From: Polyangiaceae bacterium
Lineage (GTDB): Bacteria; Myxococcota_A; Polyangia; Polyangiales; Polyangiaceae
Direction of reading: 5' to 3'
DNA length: 64,000 nucleotides
Assembly: GCA_020633205.1 (NCBI GenBank)
Contig: JACKEB010000018.1
Span: 62,001 to 126,000 of the forward strand
Of this stretch, positions 11,526-21,059 are shown in pieces. Position numbers and translations under genes: made by a program. The notes under the pieces are model-generated. The model had not been told where the DNA came from, searched no databases, and was given only the letters and a program-made list of their open reading frames with translations. How positions within the stretch are numbered: position 1 is the stretch's first letter; the number at the start of each line of letters is the position of its first letter.

Positions 11526-12773
11526 CTAAAACGCGGCGAAAAGCTCGGCGACCCACCAATTGCCCTTCTCGTCTTGCACAATCCCGATGCCAACCTCTTT
11601 GAACCCCGGGTGCAGCAGATTGCCGCGATGGCTCGGACTCAGCCAAAGCGTGCGGTGGGCCCGCTCCAGCGTCCGCGCTCGCGCCACGTTTTCTCCTGCG
11701 AGCCGCGGGGTGAGCCCCGCCGCCACGATGCGCTGCTTCGGGTTGCCGTCTCCCACGTCGTGGGCCAGCTGGTTCTTGTCGCGCATCGCCTCGGCATGAG
11801 CCCGTGCCAGCTTATCGAGCTGCGGGTTGCCTCGGAGCTTCCCCAAGCCTTGACTCGCCCGTGTCGCGTTGAGCCAGGTGAGTAGCTGAGTTTCCGGTGG
11901 ACCTTCCACTGGGCCTTCGCCGGGGACGGGGCTTGCGTCGGGGGCGCTCGGAGGATCGACGTCTGCGTAGAACTCGACCTCCAACAGTGGTCGGGGACCC
12001 GACCCCGTGGTCGCCAACAGCTGGGCGACCCAGCGCCCGGGTTGATCTGCGCTGAAGCTAGCGGTGACACCCGATGACGAGAGCGAAGTGAGTACGTTCT
12101 TCGGGCGCCCACCAGGGCCCAACACCACGAGCTGAGCGTCGCTCGCCTGCACCCGCAGGTGGGCCTCGAAGCGGACAAAGGTGCTCGTGCGCTGCCGTAG
12201 CGGGATTGCTCGTTGCAGGTCGGCCAATGCATCCACCGCGATCAAGGCCAGCACCTCGTGCTCTCCGTTGCTCACCTTCGAGATGCCACAGCGCACCTGA
12301 CCTTCCGCGCGGGAACGACTGACCCATGCCTGGATCCTCTTGACCACGTCGTCCTGGTCCAGACTTCCGCCTTCGAGCGTCCAGACTCGTGGCCAGACAT
12401 AGGGCGATCCTTGGCTACGAAGCGCGAAGACCACCTCAGCCATGTCGGGCTCCGGCGCCCCTCCAAGCTGAAGGTTCGCGACGTGTGTCGCCACCCGATG
12501 CAGTGCGGCCTCGCCTTGACCACAGGCCTGGAGGTACGCCTCCGTGGAAGGATCTGGCGCCGGGGCGGCTTCTGGTGGCTTCGCGAACTGCTGCCAACTC
12601 AGCGGCTGATCGAAAACTGGTTCCGCGGGGATAGGTTCCAGCGCGGGCTCCTCGGGCGCCTCGATCAGGTTGGGTGGCAACGGCGTTTGCGGCGGGTTGC
12701 AGCTCAGGCAGAGCGCGAACATCGCGCTCAGGCCGCCGACGAGCCAGGGTCGCGTGTCAGTCCAGAACGGCAT
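11526..12773 (-). CDS. CAP-domain (SCP/YkwD-like) secreted protein
   Basis: Protein of 415 residues with an N-terminal signal ending in FALCLSCN, a possible but non-ideal lipobox. A Pro-rich stretch follows, then a region of unknown fold (about 60-275). The C-terminal 120 residues form a CAP/SCP domain: LLTWLNATRASQGLGKL, HAEAMRDKNQLAHD, AGENVARA and SPSHRGNLLHPGFKEVGIGI. The His and Glu residues that line the CAP cavity appear to be present. Bacterial CAP proteins are secreted and mostly of unknown function. The ATG overlaps the end of the upstream gene by 17 nt, so the two are likely translationally coupled. Confidence 0.85.
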   Translation of the reverse strand: MPFWTDTRPWLVGGLSAMFALCLSCNPPQTPLPPNLIEAPEEPALEPIPAEPVFDQPLSWQQFAKPPEAAPAPDPSTEAYLQACGQGEAALHRVATHVANLQLGGAPEPDMAEVVFALRSQGSPYVWPRVWTLEGGSLDQDDVVKRIQAWVSRSRAEGQVRCGISKVSNGEHEVLALIAVDALADLQRAIPLRQRTSTFVRFEAHLRVQASDAQLVVLGPGGRPKNVLTSLSSSGVTASFSADQPGRWVAQLLATTGSGPRPLLEVEFYADVDPPSAPDASPVPGEGPVEGPPETQLLTWLNATRASQGLGKLRGNPQLDKLARAHAEAMRDKNQLAHDVGDGNPKQRIVAAGLTPRLAGENVARARTLERAHRTLWLSPSHRGNLLHPGFKEVGIGIVQDEKGNWWVAELFAAF

Positions 12774-14217
12774 GTTCGACGTAGTCGATCAGCGCTCGAT
12801 GGTGCTTTGGGGGAGCGACGCGAAGCCACTCCGGGCGGTGCCGCCCGATCACGTCGAACAGCACGAAGTCCGGGAGCCGACCCGAGCTCGCGAGCGACAT
12901 CCAGGGGTCTCCCATGCCGAGCGGCGCGGCTGGGGGAGGCTCAGGAATTGGCGCCGCCGCGGACGGTGGGCCTGGCGGTCCTCCGGGTGGAGCGGGTAGC
13001 GGCGCACCGGGCGGCGCGCTCGGGGGTAAGCCCACGGGAGGACCAGGGGGAGCCGGCGGCTTCGCTCCGGACGCTGCCTTCGCCGGTGGTGGTCCGGATT
13101 GTTTCGGGCCAGGCACGCCGGGAGGCGCGTCTTTGGGCGTCGCCACAGCAGCAGTTGACGCGGCTTCGTAGCACATCAACTCCTCCCCCATACTCAGGCG
13201 GTATGGGTTGGCGAGGCCAAGCATGCGGCGTCTGAAGTCTGGCTCGTAGCGCAGTGCCGCACGGCAACGAGCATAGGCGCGGGCCGCTGGTGTTGGCGGG
13301 GTAGCGATGCGTACGTAGCCGTCGCGGCCCACGTCGATCAGGCTCGGAATCGGTTCGGGGCGCGCTTGGAGGCGAAAGTAGCGCTTCGCGATCGCCCATG
13401 CGCGCGGGCTGGTTGGGTAGAGGGCGAGCGCGATTGCGAGCTCGTGTCTTGCCTCCGGAAGTCGTCCTTGCCGCGCGAATACTTCTGCGAGGGTGCGGTG
13501 GCCGTCAGGGCTCCGCGGATCGATCTGCAGCGCCCGCTTGGCCGAGGCGATGGTCCCTTCGTCGTTGCCCCGCGCGCGCTGAACCTCAGCGAGTAGCAGC
13601 CACAGGGCGGGGACATCGTTCACGTGGGTCAGAACCCCAGAGAGCTTCGCCTCGGCTGCCGCCCAGTCCTTCTTGGCGAGGTCTGCGTTTGCTCGATCGA
13701 TGTCGGCCTGTGCCGCCGGAGGCGGCGTGGCCCACACCAGCCCGATGTCCGACTCCGAGTTCGACACGGCGCGGACCCAAGGATCCGGTTCCTCCGGTGC
13801 TGCGGGGCCATACTGCGCGGTCCAGTTCGCCAAGCTCGCGTCATTTAGATCACTCATGACGTAGAGCAGGGGGGAGCCGGCGATCGTCTGGTCAACTGCT
13901 GTCCTGGCCTGGCCAGCGCGGGTTGGATCGAACGGCGGCGCGTTTGCGAACACGAAGCGGTCCAGCGAGGGGTAGACCCGGCGGGCCGGCGAGGAAACGG
14001 GGACGGGTGCGGGGGCGTCCAAGAACTCACGCTGCGCCGCGGAGTACTCTGGCAGCCACGAGGGAAGCGCGGCGGCCGCAGGGGCATCCAGCGTGGGGAC
14101 GCGCGGTTCGGGGCGCGCTCGGTGCGGGTGGCAACCGCACACAGTCACCGCAATCAGGCCAGCAAAAGCAAGGGATCCAGCGCATCTAGCGCGGTGCTGG
14201 CGGAGGGCTCGGGGCAT
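12757..14217 (-). CDS. TPR-containing lipoprotein, Pro/Gly-rich C-terminus
   Basis: Protein of 486 residues. The signal sequence ends in AVTVCGC, so lipidation on the last Cys is plausible. Two or three tetratricopeptide-like units occupy about residues 170-290 (WAAAEAKLSGVLTHVNDVPA; RGNDEGTIASAKRALQIDPR; GRLPEARHELAIALALYPTS). A long Pro/Gly/Ala-rich low-complexity segment (about 370-440) follows before a short hydrophilic tail. TPR units mediate protein contacts; no enzymatic domain is seen. It is divergent from the Mce-family gene at 14344 across a 126-nt intergenic space and coupled to the CAP gene downstream. Confidence 0.75.
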   Translation of the reverse strand: MPRALRQHRARCAGSLAFAGLIAVTVCGCHPHRARPEPRVPTLDAPAAAALPSWLPEYSAAQREFLDAPAPVPVSSPARRVYPSLDRFVFANAPPFDPTRAGQARTAVDQTIAGSPLLYVMSDLNDASLANWTAQYGPAAPEEPDPWVRAVSNSESDIGLVWATPPPAAQADIDRANADLAKKDWAAAEAKLSGVLTHVNDVPALWLLLAEVQRARGNDEGTIASAKRALQIDPRSPDGHRTLAEVFARQGRLPEARHELAIALALYPTSPRAWAIAKRYFRLQARPEPIPSLIDVGRDGYVRIATPPTPAARAYARCRAALRYEPDFRRRMLGLANPYRLSMGEELMCYEAASTAAVATPKDAPPGVPGPKQSGPPPAKAASGAKPPAPPGPPVGLPPSAPPGAPLPAPPGGPPGPPSAAAPIPEPPPAAPLGMGDPWMSLASSGRLPDFVLFDVIGRHRPEWLRVAPPKHHRALIDYVEHAVLD

Positions 14218-14343
14218 CTCAGGTCGGGTGTACCACCCCCCGCCTCAGGGAACCACCGCCGCTGGGCTCGCCAACCATGCCGGCGCCGAATCCCGCGCCT
14301 CGAGTCGACCAAACCAGGTTCCCCTGGTAGGTTCAGCGCATCC

Positions 14344-15810
14344 ATGGGCCGGTTCACCACAGCTGCGAAGGTTGGGCTCTTCGCTGCGGTCATGGTGGTC
14401 GCGGGCTTCTTGATCTGGCGTTTCGTCAACAAGACCGCGGCCTCCCGCAATGGCTACACCGTTTACGTGCTGCTCGACGACGCGACGGGCATCGCCAAGC
14501 ACTCCCAGGTCAAGATCGCTGGTATTCCGGTCGGCAATATCGACGACGTTCGCCTTGAAGGGGGCAAAGCACGTGTCGACATCAAGATGCAGCCCGACGT
14601 CCCGCTGTTCGAGGACGCCGCGGTCGCCAAGCAGAGCTCTTCCTTGCTTGGAGAGTACTTCCTGGCGATTGCGCCAGGCACCGACGGCAGGGTTCAGCTC
14701 GAGGACGGCGACCGCATCAAGAACGTCATCGAGGCGGCGACCACCGATGAGATCCTGAAGGATGTTCGCGACATCGCGAAGAAGGTGAAGCTCGTCGCAG
14801 ACAGTCTTGCGGACACGGTCGGAAGCGATCAGGGCAAAGACAACATCAAGGAGACGCTGAAGAACCTGGCCGAGGTCACGGATCAACTGAACAAGACGGT
14901 CAAAGAGAACCGCACCAGTATTCGCAACATCCTGACGAACGTTGAAGGCATCACCGCCAAAGGGGCGCCAGAAGTAGATGCCATCCTCAAGGATGTCCGG
15001 GCGGTGACCACCGAAGTCCGGAGGCTCACCACGACCGAGGGCAAGGACGGCAAGCAAGACCCAGGCGAGATCCGTCAGATCATCAGCAAGCTCAACAAGG
15101 CGAGCAGCAGCTTGGAGCGCTCCCTCGACAACATCGATACCGTCAGTGGTCGGCTTGCTCGGGGGGAGGGAACACTTGGGCGGCTCACCAAAGACGAAAA
15201 GCTGATCAACGAGATCGAAGGCATCACTGAAGACGTGGGTGACTTCGTCGGTGGGATCAATCGCCTGCAGACCATCGTTGGGCTTCGCACCGACTATCAA
15301 TTCTTGTCGAGCACCGTGAAGAGCTACGTAGAGCTCCGGTTGCAACCTCGAGAAGACAAGTACTACTCCATCGAGATCGTCAACGATCCGCGCGGCTTGA
15401 CCCGCTACGAGCAGACTGACGTCGACTCCACGAACCCCAACGACCCGGCGCACTATCGCGAGATCCGTACGGTAACGACGAACGCCTTCCGCTTCTCCTT
15501 GCAGTTTGCTCAGCGCTTCGGTCCGCTGACCGGGCGCTTCGGCATCAAGGAGTCGACGGGTGGTGTCGGGCTCGATCTGGCGCTCTTCGACGACCGCTTC
15601 GAGCTGCGCCAGGACCTGTTCGGCTTTGGTGAGGTGATTCGGCCGCGCTGGCGTATCGGATTGGGCTACGAGTTCATTACTCGACTTTGGCTAATGGGCG
15701 GCGTCGATGACCTCCTGAACCCCGACCGGCGGGACTACTTCGTAGGTTTGAACCTGATGTTCAACGACGAGGACTTGAAGAGCATCCTGCCCTTCGCGCC
15801 GTCTCCGTGA
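14344..15810 (+). CDS. MlaD/Mce-family lipid-transport substrate-binding protein
   Basis: Protein of 488 residues with one N-terminal TM anchor (VGLFAAVMVVAGFLIWRFV). The MlaD/Mce domain follows (about 37-115: GYTVYVLLDDATGIAKHSQV, KIAGIPVGNIDDVRLEGGKA, SSLLGEYFLAIAPGTDG). A long helical region with many Lys/Asp/Glu residues (about 130-300) and a C-terminal beta-rich part that may lie at the outer membrane complete it. Mce proteins form rings or needles that move phospholipids between membranes with an MlaE/MlaF ABC transporter. No permease or ATPase gene is next to it, so its partners lie elsewhere. The start at 14344 is chosen because it directly precedes the TM segment. Confidence 0.9.
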   Translation: MGRFTTAAKVGLFAAVMVVAGFLIWRFVNKTAASRNGYTVYVLLDDATGIAKHSQVKIAGIPVGNIDDVRLEGGKARVDIKMQPDVPLFEDAAVAKQSSSLLGEYFLAIAPGTDGRVQLEDGDRIKNVIEAATTDEILKDVRDIAKKVKLVADSLADTVGSDQGKDNIKETLKNLAEVTDQLNKTVKENRTSIRNILTNVEGITAKGAPEVDAILKDVRAVTTEVRRLTTTEGKDGKQDPGEIRQIISKLNKASSSLERSLDNIDTVSGRLARGEGTLGRLTKDEKLINEIEGITEDVGDFVGGINRLQTIVGLRTDYQFLSSTVKSYVELRLQPREDKYYSIEIVNDPRGLTRYEQTDVDSTNPNDPAHYREIRTVTTNAFRFSLQFAQRFGPLTGRFGIKESTGGVGLDLALFDDRFELRQDLFGFGEVIRPRWRIGLGYEFITRLWLMGGVDDLLNPDRRDYFVGLNLMFNDEDLKSILPFAPSP

Positions 15811-15837
15811 ACACAGACGGCGCCGAAACGCGTGACC

Positions 15838-17511
15838 TCAGCGCGCTGGTTGGCAATCGCTGGCGGAGCCTTTGCCGCGCCTGCGGGTGAACCTCACCCC
15901 CAAACCCAGAATCAGGAGCGACCACGGGGGATGCTGTCCCGGCTTCCCTGCTTGGCGACAACCACACCCGCTATCATCGCTGGCGCCCGGTTGTTCGCCT
16001 GCAGCGCCCCCGGTGCCAAGTTTCCCTGCGGAACCGCCGCCGGTTCCCCCGGGGGAGGAGGTGCTGCCGCCTCCACCGCTTGCAACGCCAGATCCGGCGC
16101 TGCCCGCTTCGCCTGAGCTGCCTCCGCTCATTGCTCCGCCGGCGCCACCACTCGCGCCCCCCGCGCTGCCGCCAGCTCCAGCTGCGCCGCCGGCTCCAGC
16201 TGCACCGCCGGCTCCAGCTGCGCCGCCGGTTCCACCCGTGCCGCTTCCGCTGCACGTGGCCGGGAAGCCAAGTACCGCTTCGACTGACGAGCTGCTTCCA
16301 AACTTCACATATGCCTTCGCGTAGATGACATCAGACTCCGTCAACGCAACCGCCGGGTGGTGGGTGACGTTGACCCATAGTCGATCGAGAGTCGCGTCTG
16401 CCGTTCCGTCGCCGTCGAAGTCGAGCGGGTCGCCATTCGTGACGATCTTGGTAGAGCTCTTGAGGTCCGTGGGGTTGCAGCCGAAGTAGAGCGTGCGGTT
16501 GATGGGTGTCGGCGGGTGAGACCAGATGTGCGCGACGTGTCCCTGATCGTTGAGAGCGAGCCCTCGCACGTCGGCTTCGTTCAACAGGACGGGCCCGGTT
16601 GATAGGGTCTCACCTTCTTGCAGTGCGATCTGACCGTCGTAGACGATGACGTAGTCCCTGAGCGGGACCGCCGTGGTGTCGCCAGCAAACATCCAGTGAC
16701 CCCCGCTGTTGATCGCCACGGTATCGAAAGTGCGCCAGTTGCCTTCACGGCCGTTGAACTCGTTCTCGGTGGCGACGCGCACGCCATCCACCACGAGCGC
16801 ACTCACGTTGTTGGCGTCTTTGACGTGGACGATGGTGTGTCCACCTTGGCGAGACACAGCGAAGCGGTCTTGGACTCCGAAGGCGTTGACCACGAAGCCT
16901 GTGAGGTTGTCACCGCCCTTGATGAGCGGAACGGTGTTGGCCGCTGTGCGGTCGGAGGAGCGGAAGAGCGCGCTGCCCGAGCTGTCGGTTCCAGATTGGC
17001 TGATCAACGAGTAGAAGTAGGCTGCTCCGGCCTCGTCGAGGGTGGTGTTCTCGATGGACCAGAGCTCCACGTTCGCAACGAAACCTGGCGCCGCGTCGCC
17101 GACCTCGACGACCTTTCCAATGTCCGAGTACACGGCGGAGTGGCCATTCAGCGTCGCGGGAAACGCCCAGTTGCCAGCGTCGTTTCCGCCATTGAGTAGC
17201 GTGCTGCTTCCTGCAGCAGAGACCGGGTCGCTGCCCTGAGCCGTGTAGAAGACGACCTGATTGCCAATCCAAACGTAAGCGTCGTTGGACGTGAGAGAGC
17301 CCACGACCACCGGCTTACCCTGTGCCGTGACCGTTGGCGGGCTCAGCGATCGGATCCCCGAACCATCTCCACCGCTCGCAACTTGGTTGCGCTGCAAGAT
17401 CAGCGTTGCGCGCACGACTTGTTGCGCCTGGGCATGGATCGACGGCAGCGTCGCTCCTACACACGCTGTCAGGCAGAGCAGGTGTTTGCCGCCGCGGAAA
17501 TGCGATCTCAT
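15838..17511 (-). CDS. secreted protein with Gly-rich linker and MYXO-CTERM-like tail
   Basis: Protein of 557 residues. A Sec signal (LCLTACVGATLPSIHAQA) is followed by a beta-rich domain of about 400 residues (VVRATLILQRNQVASGGDGS at its start). Next is a Gly/Ala/Ser-rich linker made of repeated GGAAGAGGAAGA units, then a C-terminal sorting signal: SGCGCRQAG, a hydrophobic stretch WSLLILGLGVRF and the basic cluster TRRRGK. This Cys-hydrophobic-Arg arrangement matches the MYXO-CTERM class, which is processed at the membrane and anchored at the surface. It is a paralogue of the next gene upstream (17661-19799), with which it shares the N-terminal domain order. Confidence 0.82.
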   Translation of the reverse strand: MRSHFRGGKHLLCLTACVGATLPSIHAQAQQVVRATLILQRNQVASGGDGSGIRSLSPPTVTAQGKPVVVGSLTSNDAYVWIGNQVVFYTAQGSDPVSAAGSSTLLNGGNDAGNWAFPATLNGHSAVYSDIGKVVEVGDAAPGFVANVELWSIENTTLDEAGAAYFYSLISQSGTDSSGSALFRSSDRTAANTVPLIKGGDNLTGFVVNAFGVQDRFAVSRQGGHTIVHVKDANNVSALVVDGVRVATENEFNGREGNWRTFDTVAINSGGHWMFAGDTTAVPLRDYVIVYDGQIALQEGETLSTGPVLLNEADVRGLALNDQGHVAHIWSHPPTPINRTLYFGCNPTDLKSSTKIVTNGDPLDFDGDGTADATLDRLWVNVTHHPAVALTESDVIYAKAYVKFGSSSSVEAVLGFPATCSGSGTGGTGGAAGAGGAAGAGGAAGAGGSAGGASGGAGGAMSGGSSGEAGSAGSGVASGGGGSTSSPGGTGGGSAGKLGTGGAAGEQPGASDDSGCGCRQAGKPGQHPPWSLLILGLGVRFTRRRGKGSASDCQPAR

Positions 17512-17660
17512 CGCCCTGCGGTAGCGAATCTCAGCACGGTTGTCGACGACTCCAGCACTCGCAAAACCGTGAGAGGATCACAACCCCTGAAAATTCGCGA
17601 GCGTGGGGAAACCGAGTGAAGCTCGAGAAGGCGCTTTAGTCACTCGGCCTGACTCCTCGC

Positions 17661-19799
17661 TCAACTCCGGCGCTGAGACGCGCGGCGCCGTCGGCGACCT
17701 GTCAGCCAAACCCCAAGGCCGAGCACTAGCCACGCGGATGTTCCGTAAGGTGACTTCCCCGCCTGGCGGCAGCCGCAACCCGAGGTATCCCCGGACTCAG
17801 ATTGCCCTGCGGAACCTCCGCTCGCGCCGGCGCTGCCGCCGGTATCCGTGCCTGCACTGCCGCTCGAGCCGGCATTGCCGCTTGAGCCAGCATTGCCGCT
17901 TGAGCCAGCATTGCCGCTGCCAGCATCGCCGCTCGAACCAGCGCTGCCCCCGGACCCAGCCGCGCCTGCATTCCCGCCGCTCCCGTTACCTTCCAGCTTG
18001 CATGCCGCCGAGCAGCCGTCCCCATCCGTCGCGTTCGCGTCTTCGCACTCTTCCCCTGCGGCCCGATTCAGTACGCCGTCGCCGCATTCAGGCAGCGAGC
18101 AGTCCGCATCGCAGCTCGCGCTCTCCCCGGCGGTGTCGCACGCTTCACCTGCCGCCGTGTTGAGCTCTCCGTCGCCGCAACGTGGAGCCGTACAGTCTGC
18201 GTCGCAGGTTGCGGTCGCAACACCACCTTCATCGCAGACTTCGCTTGCGCTGACGTTGATCTTCTTGTCGCCGCAAGTCGCGAGGGTGCAGTCTGCGTTG
18301 CACGTCGCCGACTCGCCGGAGGTGTCGCACTCTTCATTGGCGCCGCCGTTCGTGACGCCGTCCCCGCATTGGCTAAGCGTGCAGTTGGGATTGCAGGTGG
18401 GCGATCCGTTGGGCCCGTCGTCGCAGGCTTCTCCCGCGCTCGCGTTGTGCTTTCCGTCACCACACGCTTGCGCAGTGCAGTCCGCATTACAGGTCGCGGA
18501 CTCCCCGGTGTCATCACAGGCTTCACCCGTCTGAATCGCGCCGTCCCCGCAGCAAGTCACTGGGAAGCCGACGATGGCCTGAATGTCGCTCGCCCCAAAG
18601 TTGATTTGGGCGCGGGTGTAGATCACGTCGGAGTTAGTGAGCTGAACGCCGCTGCCGATGTTGGTCGCTGTGTCTATGCGCTTGAAGACCGCGTCGGCCA
18701 CGCCATCGCCATTCAAGTCGAGCTCGTCGTTGGTCGAGACCACCTTGCGGGAGTTGCCGAGGTTTGTCGGGTCGCAGCTGTAGAACAGGGTGCGAGTATT
18801 GCTCGGGTTGTGTCCCCAGGCATGGGCCACGTTGCCCTTGTCGTTGATGCTGATGCCGTACACCGACGCGGGGTTCAGTAGTTGCACTCCGTCCAATGTA
18901 TCGTCTTCTCGCACGGAAATGGATCCGTCGTAGGCGATGAACTCGTCCCGAATCGTCGCTGCGTCGCTGTCTCCGGAGAACACGTAGTGGCCACTGGAGT
19001 TCACATCGACGAAGTCGAAGTTGTCCCAGTTGCCCTCCGTACCGTTGGGGTCGCCTTCTTTCGCGATCAGGGTCGAGTCCAGGCTGAGGCCTTCGGTCCC
19101 CGTTGCGTGCACCCTGGAGATCACGTGGCTGCCGTTGCTAGACACTGCGTACCAGGGCCGTAAGCCGTACTGATCCAGCACGAAGCCACCGAGGTCATCG
19201 CCGGTTTTCAGCAAGGGAGCGGTGTTGGCGAGGGTTCGATCTGTAGAGCGGTAGAGCGCAGTGGCTACGGTGACGAAGTTGTCGCCTACGACGGCGTAGA
19301 AGTAGGCAGCTCCCGATGCGTCGAGCTTCGGACGGTCGATATTCCATACGATGAGTCCGCTGCCAAAGCCCGGCGCAGGGTCGTCCACCGACAGCAAAGG
19401 TCCCGCGTCGGTATAGATAGTAGAGGATCCATTGATCTGCCCCTGCATTACCCAATTCCCAAGGTCGTTCGCGCCGCAGGACCCCTGCGTGGAACTTCCG
19501 TCGGGAAACAAAGTGGTCGGGCCCTGAGAGCCGTACCACACCACCTGATCGTTGACCCACACGTAGGCGCTGTCCGAGGAGAGCCCGCCGACGATGACCG
19601 GCTTGCCCGATTCGGTGGCTCTGGGGTAGCTCAACGACTGAATTGCCGTACCGTCGCCGCTCGCGGGGCTGTCTCCGGCCCTGAGGATCACGGTTGCGCG
19701 CACCGGTTGGGCTTGGGCAACTCCGCTCCCGACCAGGAGACTGAACAAACAAGCCGACGACCGGAGCCAGCCTTGGGGCCCCGCTACAAGCAACTTCAT
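17661..19799 (-). CDS. secreted Cys-rich repeat protein with MYXO-CTERM-like tail
   Basis: Protein of 712 residues and paralogue of the downstream gene. A signal peptide (LFSLLVGSGVAQA) precedes a homologous beta-rich domain (PVRATVILRAGDSPASGDGT onward, about 30-415). Then come about seven Cys-rich myxobacterial repeats of the form CGDGxxNxxAGExCDxxG (for example CGDGKHNASAGEACDDGPNG and CGDGVLNRAAGEECEDANAT). A GSSGNAG linker follows, and the tail SGCGCRQAGK, SAWLVLGLGVWLTG and RRRRRA is a MYXO-CTERM-like sorting signal. The Cys-rich block is the main difference from its neighbour and is absent there. The protein is probably surface-anchored. The partner or ligand is unknown. Confidence 0.85.
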   Translation of the reverse strand: MKLLVAGPQGWLRSSACLFSLLVGSGVAQAQPVRATVILRAGDSPASGDGTAIQSLSYPRATESGKPVIVGGLSSDSAYVWVNDQVVWYGSQGPTTLFPDGSSTQGSCGANDLGNWVMQGQINGSSTIYTDAGPLLSVDDPAPGFGSGLIVWNIDRPKLDASGAAYFYAVVGDNFVTVATALYRSTDRTLANTAPLLKTGDDLGGFVLDQYGLRPWYAVSSNGSHVISRVHATGTEGLSLDSTLIAKEGDPNGTEGNWDNFDFVDVNSSGHYVFSGDSDAATIRDEFIAYDGSISVREDDTLDGVQLLNPASVYGISINDKGNVAHAWGHNPSNTRTLFYSCDPTNLGNSRKVVSTNDELDLNGDGVADAVFKRIDTATNIGSGVQLTNSDVIYTRAQINFGASDIQAIVGFPVTCCGDGAIQTGEACDDTGESATCNADCTAQACGDGKHNASAGEACDDGPNGSPTCNPNCTLSQCGDGVTNGGANEECDTSGESATCNADCTLATCGDKKINVSASEVCDEGGVATATCDADCTAPRCGDGELNTAAGEACDTAGESASCDADCSLPECGDGVLNRAAGEECEDANATDGDGCSAACKLEGNGSGGNAGAAGSGGSAGSSGDAGSGNAGSSGNAGSSGNAGSSGSAGTDTGGSAGASGGSAGQSESGDTSGCGCRQAGKSPYGTSAWLVLGLGVWLTGRRRRRASQRRS

Positions 19800-19865
19800 G
19801 TCTTATGGACTAGCCGATCCACGGTCCCCAGTCGACGCTTCGAGGCGGCCGCCGACCCGGAGAGC

Positions 19866-20894
19866 TCAGTAACTGTCGTCGATGGCGGTGTGGTTCTCAG
19901 CCGCGCGGATTTCGTCGTAGAGGAGCTCCCCCGTGCCGGCGACCCCACGCATGAAGAAGCCATCTGCAGGCTCGCTGCAGTCACATGCGAGCTCCACGAG
20001 CGGGTTCTGCAGCTGACCGATCGCGTAGCCCTCGCTGGTGGCGCGCTGATACAGCCGGGCGACGCGCGCCGCGAAGTCATACTCATAGGTGAGCATGACG
20101 ATGGCGCTCTCGTTGAGAGTCAGCGGGCTGTACTGCTCCGTTTGGCCGCACTTGAGGCCCAGGTGGTGCTGTGAGTTCAGGACGATGCCGGGGTAAGTTG
20201 CGTTGCCCGCCGCGGCGTTGCCGCGCATGGGTTGGAACACGAGCGTGCCCTCGGTCGATACTGGAGTCCTGTAGTTGAGCAGGAACTCCACCCACAAGTC
20301 GGGCGTGGGGCTCAGACAGCCGGTACAGGCGATGGATTCCTCGCGGAACAGCTGGATCCACTCTTTGCTTGCGCCAATCTTGAAATCGCAGTCCGCGGGC
20401 ATCGTTCCCTGGAGGGGCGTTAGCCGAGCGTCGTCCTTCGAGCAGTCACCATCGTTTGTCCCCCCACTTTGGTCTGCGGCGTCGAAGTAGAAGAACAACT
20501 GATTGCCCGAGTCGGGACCCACAGGGGAAGCGTCCGTGGCGCAGAGACCCCCGTCGGTAACCCCGCCGGCGCCTGCGCTCCCGCCGCTTCCGCTGGTCCC
20601 GGCTGTTGAGTTTCCTGCGCTGCCGCCAGCCCCAGTGCCCGCGCTAGCGGCACTTCCCCCGCTGGCGCCTTCGCCTCCACTGCCGGCGCTGCTCGTTCCG
20701 GCGCTCGACGCCCCGGCGCTGCCACCGCTCGCCACGAGCTGCTTCTCATCGCCGAAATCGAGCGCCAAGGTGCACGCGCCGAGGCACAAGCCGACCGCAA
20801 CCAAGGTCAACGACTGCTGGGCCGTGGGTCGCTTCCTCGAGTCTGGCTGAACTCCGCCCGAATCGGGTCGGCCACGCGATGAGCCGCGAAACAT
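19866..20894 (-). CDS. lipoprotein with GGSAG linker and ConA/LamG-like domain
   Basis: Protein of 342 residues. The hydrophobic segment LTLVAVGLCLGAC gives a good lipobox (LGAC) at about residue 41, after a long basic N-region; the true start may therefore be later than the ATG at 20894. A Gly/Ser/Ala-rich linker (about 55-110) leads to a C-terminal domain of about 210 residues with beta-rich features. Its end (GFFMRGVAGTGELLYDEIRA) resembles the last strands of concanavalin/LamG-like domains. Several Cys pairs (ACTGC, ACDC) suggest disulphides. It is divergent from the regB-like gene. No clear function. Confidence 0.65.
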   Translation of the reverse strand: MFRGSSRGRPDSGGVQPDSRKRPTAQQSLTLVAVGLCLGACTLALDFGDEKQLVASGGSAGASSAGTSSAGSGGEGASGGSAASAGTGAGGSAGNSTAGTSGSGGSAGAGGVTDGGLCATDASPVGPDSGNQLFFYFDAADQSGGTNDGDCSKDDARLTPLQGTMPADCDFKIGASKEWIQLFREESIACTGCLSPTPDLWVEFLLNYRTPVSTEGTLVFQPMRGNAAAGNATYPGIVLNSQHHLGLKCGQTEQYSPLTLNESAIVMLTYEYDFAARVARLYQRATSEGYAIGQLQNPLVELACDCSEPADGFFMRGVAGTGELLYDEIRAAENHTAIDDSY

Positions 20895-21059
20895 CCTGCA
20901 AAGGAGCTATCACGCCGCCTCGAGTGCAGCAACGCGAGCCTCTGTGCTGGCCCGCTCGACGCTTCCGTGGCACCAATCCCGCGCTTTGTCCCCCACCGAG
21001 AGGTCCTCGAGTTTTCAAGCGCCGTCATTGGGGCCTCCGCCCGCGCGCATGGGGGAGCC

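Noticed and set aside
14245..15453. Minus-strand open frame of about 400 codons
   Set aside because: Fully antisense to the MlaD/Mce gene and without recognisable domain.
16140..16230. Short direct repeats that might suggest a CRISPR array
   Set aside because: They are coding repeats for the GGAAGA linker, with no spacers of constant length and in frame with the gene. The same holds for 17850-17990 and 35420-35510.
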